The notes beneath the pieces are model-generated. The model saw only the letters and a program-made list of their open reading frames with translations. It did not search any database and was not told where the DNA came from. From NCBI GenBank assembly GCA_031119195.1, contig JAVHYG010000074.1, positions 1 to 8,233 on the forward strand: DNA of 8,233 nt. Reading direction: 5' to 3'. The translations under genes and the position numbers were made by a program. This stretch comes from Rickettsiella sp. (GTDB taxonomy: Bacteria; Pseudomonadota; Gammaproteobacteria; Diplorickettsiales; Diplorickettsiaceae). Shown here piece after piece: positions 4,731 to 8,233 of this stretch (the first letter of the stretch is position 1; the number at the start of each line of letters is the position of its first letter).

Positions 4731-7700
4731 ATGCCGCAACAAGAAATAAAGCCAGTTATTAATTTAAATTTTTCTGATCCTACTGTCAAAGAACTCACTC
4801 GTTTTACTAAATTTTTAACGGAAAATTTTAAAACCGAACCTAACCTTTCCATAACAGTAAAAGTTTTAGAATGTTTGATGTTTGTTAAATTAAATTTTTC
4901 CTGGATACGTTATGCCGTCATCAATAAAGAAAAAGATGATACTATTTATAAGTACACTCAGGATAAGGTTAAGCGGGTATTACGTGCACATAACGATATG
5001 TCTTTTCATATTATTATGTACGAAGATCCAGAAAAAGCAATTTCGGATTATAGTAATATTATTAGCGCAATAGAAAATAAAATTGATTTACTACTTGAAA
5101 ATCTGGCCTATGCCAAAACCTTCATCCGTAAAATACAAGATTCTTCGGTAGGCTGTATGGAAGCTCGTTTAGAACTAGCCCTTAATTTTATTATTGACCC
5201 TACTATTCCAAAACTAGATGATCTTTTCCAAGATTTTTTTGCTGAACAAACACAATTAGGTGTTGAATCAGAAGATATCGACAAATTTATTCCACATTTA
5301 ATAAAGTATTTTGTTAAAAAAATCGGCGATGAATATATATATGACGGAAAAAATATTACGCTAAGCTGGGATGAAATCAAATACTACTTGAATAATTTCT
5401 TTGGTTATGATGATGAATTAAAACCATTAAATCTTTTTAATGATGCAATAATCACAAAAAAAGAAAACAGTTATGTGTTACATTTTCCTAGCGAAAAAAT
5501 GGCGGAAAAATATTTAAATCTAATACAATTATCTCTTCCTAGCGATCTTTATTTCAAATTAAAAAATACAAAAATCATAAAAACAGAATTAGTATTTCAT
5601 AATAAACCAAACAAAAATTTCCTTTATACATTTCAGTTAACTGAAGAGCAAATCCATATTATTACAATATTACTCAATACTACGATTAACAATGTATTAT
5701 CTCAAAAAGATTGTAACTTACTTATCTCCTCATTAATAACTACTTTAACTAATAACTTCGAAGCTATTAAACCATTAATTGAACAATACCCCGCTTTAAA
5801 AAATTTTATAATTAATACAGATGGCGACTTATTAATTCATTTTTTAGTACAAAACAATGAACTTGAACAACTAAAAGTGTTAGTGAAAACCTATCGATTC
5901 GATATTAATGCACGAATAAATAAACCAGGCACATACAAGCATGGCATGACTTCATTAAATCTAGCCTGTTATTTACAAAATGTGACTACTGAAATTTTAG
6001 AATATTTACTACAAGCAGGCGCAAATGTAAATATTCCTAGTGACAGGGGTGTATTGCCTTTAGAGCAGCTTGTGTATTCCTGTAATCCAGCTAGCAAAGT
6101 AAAAATTTTTCTTGATAACTGCAAAACTGTCCCAAAAGTCAACAATAGTTTGATTTATGCAATAAATAAAAACTCTACTGAGGTAGTAGCACAGATCTTA
6201 TCAATTCCAGAAATTGATATCAATTATACGAATTCTAACGGTGAATCTGCTTTATTCGCAGCTGCTAAAATCGGTGAAATTACAAAGTTACGCTTATTAT
6301 TAAATTTTGAACATATTGATTTAGAAATTTGCGATAATAATGGAAAATCGGCTATTCAAATAGCAAGAGATAATAATCATCCCGACATAGCACAATTAAT
6401 TTTAAATCAACTTAAAAATAAATTAGAATTAAAGACTACTCTATCATTAAGACAAGAACATTCTTTTTTTAACTATGCACGAACCTTACATAAGGTACCC
6501 ACTGAAGATTTATACATAAGCTACTTAAAAGAACTGATAACGTTTAACGAAACAGAGAAAAAAATTAATAATGTAACGCAGCTTGAGGCCCACTTCGTGC
6601 AGTCAAGAAAATTGTGGGGTGATGTTGTTTCAGAAACTTATCTAGCGAATCAGCAATATTGTCAGGAATATGCTGTTAAAGAAAAAGTTATACAACGTTT
6701 AAAAGAGATGGGGACAAAGTATCCGATAAAAACTTACCATGATGCTATGGCTTATATTCGTGAAGATTCAGTCCTTACTTTAAGTTTTGATGCAGCTTTT
6801 TTAAAACATGGACTTGTCGATTATCAACCATTAAATATATGGCAAAGAAATAATAAAACTCCCGATTATAAAAAAAATCGTGATGCTGCTGAAAGAGGAC
6901 TTTTTAGCTTTCTTAGTGAACCTTTGCGTACAGCATTGTTCGACAATAAAGATGCAAGACCTCGATATGCGGCGTATTGGTTGCCTGATAAAAATACAAC
7001 CCGGCCACATGCCGTAAGCTATGGCAGTTCATTTTTGGTTTTAAAAGACGTTGTGAAATTAAACAGCATTTTTTCTCCTGGCAACCCTATTGGCTTTAAA
7101 GGCGCTAATCAAAGAGATTATAAAGTATGCACTATCCATGCCTTGGAGCTGCTATTACTACAATGTCAACCAGCCACCTTACAAGCCATTATTAATAAAG
7201 TAACAATGGGTGAACTAAATGCAAATAATTATGATCAGAACGTGATTTGGGATAAAAATAAAGGGGGGCATTTTGAAGCAATGATTCCAGCATTTTATTT
7301 TTTAAACCCAGATTTCGTGGAACATATTCATATTGATTCTACTAGGTATCAACTTAACCCTGAAGAAATAGCATTTATCAAAAGTCGAGGCATAACGGTT
7401 AGCAACTCACCCACACCTCCCTATGAAGAATTAAGTAAAAAATTTACTAATGCTAAAAAAGAGGATATAAATACTTTATTGGAACAATATCCTTTACTTA
7501 GAAAAATTTTTTTGCAACAAAAACTTCCCATTCATATAGATGAATTAAAAACATTATTAGAAAGGTTAAATGATTCTGCAAATAATCAAGATTACAAACA
7601 TTTTATTGAAGCATGGGAACAACTTCAGGCCAGTGGATTCATCAATGAAATCGATAGAAGTACTACCGATTATTTTAATATTTTTTCCAATACCACAATT

Positions 7701-8233
7701 ACATTAGTCTTCGAGAAACTCGTAGAATTAAAGGACGAAAAAATTGCTAAGCTTTTTTTTGATGCTAAATTAATTGATATCGGTAATTTAGTAAATAATT
7801 TTTTGTATCCAAAATATGGTTTAACCCAGGATTCTCTCTTTTATAAATATATTAATTATACTGTCGAAAGTAAGGATGCAACATTCTTTAATTTACTGTT
7901 CAGCCAAATTCCAAAGTCACACCGAATTGATTTTGTGGAATTATTCATTAAGGAATGCCTGACTTGTTTAGAAAAAATAAACCACTTTCTGGCCTATGAA
8001 GTATTAATTTATTTAAAACAAAATAATTATCTTGATTTAGAACCAACACTCATTACGCCTGAGTCAAACACAATATTGCACGCAGTGTATGCGACGCATA
8101 TTCTTTATTCACTCATGCACGGTAAGCTATTAATCCCGTCACAGATTAATTTTCTAGAAAATTTTCAACTAGAATTACTAAAAAATTTAATGAATATTAT
8201 AATGAGACATCATAATAATGATGAAGTAAGAAA
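4731..8233 (+). CDS. Giant ankyrin-repeat protein with DUF3626/ADP-ribosyltransferase-like region (3' end beyond window); putative host-directed effector
   Basis: The frame is open from ATG 4731 (SD AAGGAG, 9 bases upstream) to the window edge: 1167 full codons, no stop, end missing. There is no signal peptide or clear membrane helix. Residues 1-343 are helical and unrecognised, with a distinctive SVGCMEARLELAL at 139-151. Residues 364-560 are ankyrin repeats: DGDLLIHFL (364-372), MTSLNLACYL and LLQAGANVN (406-434), NSNGESALFAAAK (501-513), then DNNGKSAIQIARDNNH. Residues about 677-880 show, in order, SVLTLSF (680-686), RPRYAAYWLP (743-752), YGSSFLVLKDVV (764-775), IFSPGN (780-785) and GHFEAMIPA (846-854). 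From memory of the family, this is the order of DUF3626 (RPKYG, RFGS, TF-GDS, EAQ), which would give an ADP-ribosyltransferase R-S-E triad of R743 or R745, S766/S767 and E849. Residues 911-926 again resemble ankyrin. Ankyrin proteins of this size in Legionellales are often type IV effectors. Ankyrin content is firm; the enzyme assignment and secretion are inference. Confidence 0.85.
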   Translation, partial: MPQQEIKPVINLNFSDPTVKELTRFTKFLTENFKTEPNLSITVKVLECLMFVKLNFSWIRYAVINKEKDDTIYKYTQDKVKRVLRAHNDMSFHIIMYEDPEKAISDYSNIISAIENKIDLLLENLAYAKTFIRKIQDSSVGCMEARLELALNFIIDPTIPKLDDLFQDFFAEQTQLGVESEDIDKFIPHLIKYFVKKIGDEYIYDGKNITLSWDEIKYYLNNFFGYDDELKPLNLFNDAIITKKENSYVLHFPSEKMAEKYLNLIQLSLPSDLYFKLKNTKIIKTELVFHNKPNKNFLYTFQLTEEQIHIITILLNTTINNVLSQKDCNLLISSLITTLTNNFEAIKPLIEQYPALKNFIINTDGDLLIHFLVQNNELEQLKVLVKTYRFDINARINKPGTYKHGMTSLNLACYLQNVTTEILEYLLQAGANVNIPSDRGVLPLEQLVYSCNPASKVKIFLDNCKTVPKVNNSLIYAINKNSTEVVAQILSIPEIDINYTNSNGESALFAAAKIGEITKLRLLLNFEHIDLEICDNNGKSAIQIARDNNHPDIAQLILNQLKNKLELKTTLSLRQEHSFFNYARTLHKVPTEDLYISYLKELITFNETEKKINNVTQLEAHFVQSRKLWGDVVSETYLANQQYCQEYAVKEKVIQRLKEMGTKYPIKTYHDAMAYIREDSVLTLSFDAAFLKHGLVDYQPLNIWQRNNKTPDYKKNRDAAERGLFSFLSEPLRTALFDNKDARPRYAAYWLPDKNTTRPHAVSYGSSFLVLKDVVKLNSIFSPGNPIGFKGANQRDYKVCTIHALELLLLQCQPATLQAIINKVTMGELNANNYDQNVIWDKNKGGHFEAMIPAFYFLNPDFVEHIHIDSTRYQLNPEEIAFIKSRGITVSNSPTPPYEELSKKFTNAKKEDINTLLEQYPLLRKIFLQQKLPIHIDELKTLLERLNDSANNQDYKHFIEAWEQLQASGFINEIDRSTTDYFNIFSNTTITLVFEKLVELKDEKIAKLFFDAKLIDIGNLVNNFLYPKYGLTQDSLFYKYINYTVESKDATFFNLLFSQIPKSHRIDFVELFIKECLTCLEKINHFLAYEVLIYLKQNNYLDLEPTLITPESNTILHAVYATHILYSLMHGKLLIPSQINFLENFQLELLKNLMNIIMRHHNNDEVR

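Noticed and set aside
4690..4749. 19-codon upstream ORF overlapping the ankyrin start
   Set aside because: No SD before ATG 4690, and the frame runs straight through the SD of the ankyrin gene; probably chance, although coupling cannot be excluded.
5108..5380. 90-codon ORF on the minus strand
   Set aside because: It lies wholly inside the ankyrin gene on the opposite strand, has no SD support seen, and its product has no recognisable domain; it is a shadow of the real frame.
1..8233. tRNA, rRNA, CRISPR array or intact insertion sequence
   Set aside because: No cloverleaf-like GGTTCRANNCC arm, regular spaced repeats or transposase frame was seen by eye anywhere in the window.

Overview
The window is AT-rich DNA, and its gene content suggests an intracellular or host-associated gammaproteobacterium of the Legionellales type (Legionella, Coxiella or Rickettsiella relatives). 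This rests on four things: a classical gammaproteobacterial Fur box, AT-biased codons, a decaying gene, and a very large ankyrin-repeat protein that looks like a host-directed effector. The taxonomic call is inference.

Left part (1-2143) is an iron/heme module. A TonB-dependent outer-membrane receptor runs leftward off the window edge, and a HugZ-family heme-utilisation protein runs rightward. The 123-base gap between them carries two interleaved divergent promoters, each with 17-base spacing, under one near-consensus Fur box. One repressor site can therefore switch both heme capture and heme handling. A 29-codon ORF overlapping the end of hugZ may be a broken hemP-like gene, but this is weak.

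Middle part (2144-3736) is decaying or non-coding. It holds a perfect 12-bp A/T inverted repeat. It also holds an unrecognised gene (2423-3275) that has a good ribosome binding site but is cut by one in-frame TAA at codon 22 and by an A8-tract frameshift near its end. Some 460 bases follow with no convincing gene.

Right part holds a small heat-shock protein (3737-4291) that is unusual in being tethered by an N-terminal membrane segment, then 439 bases of intergenic DNA with two A/T palindromes, and then the start of a giant ORF (4731 to beyond 8233, at least 1167 residues). The giant protein has a novel helical N-terminal region, an ankyrin block (about 364-560), and a middle region (about 677-880) whose motif order resembles DUF3626 / ADP-ribosyltransferase-like domains. 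A C-terminal helical region partly repeats an ankyrin-like motif found earlier. It is the best candidate in the window for an undescribed system: an ankyrin-targeted putative ADP-ribosyltransferase effector.

No tRNA, rRNA, CRISPR array or intact mobile element was seen.
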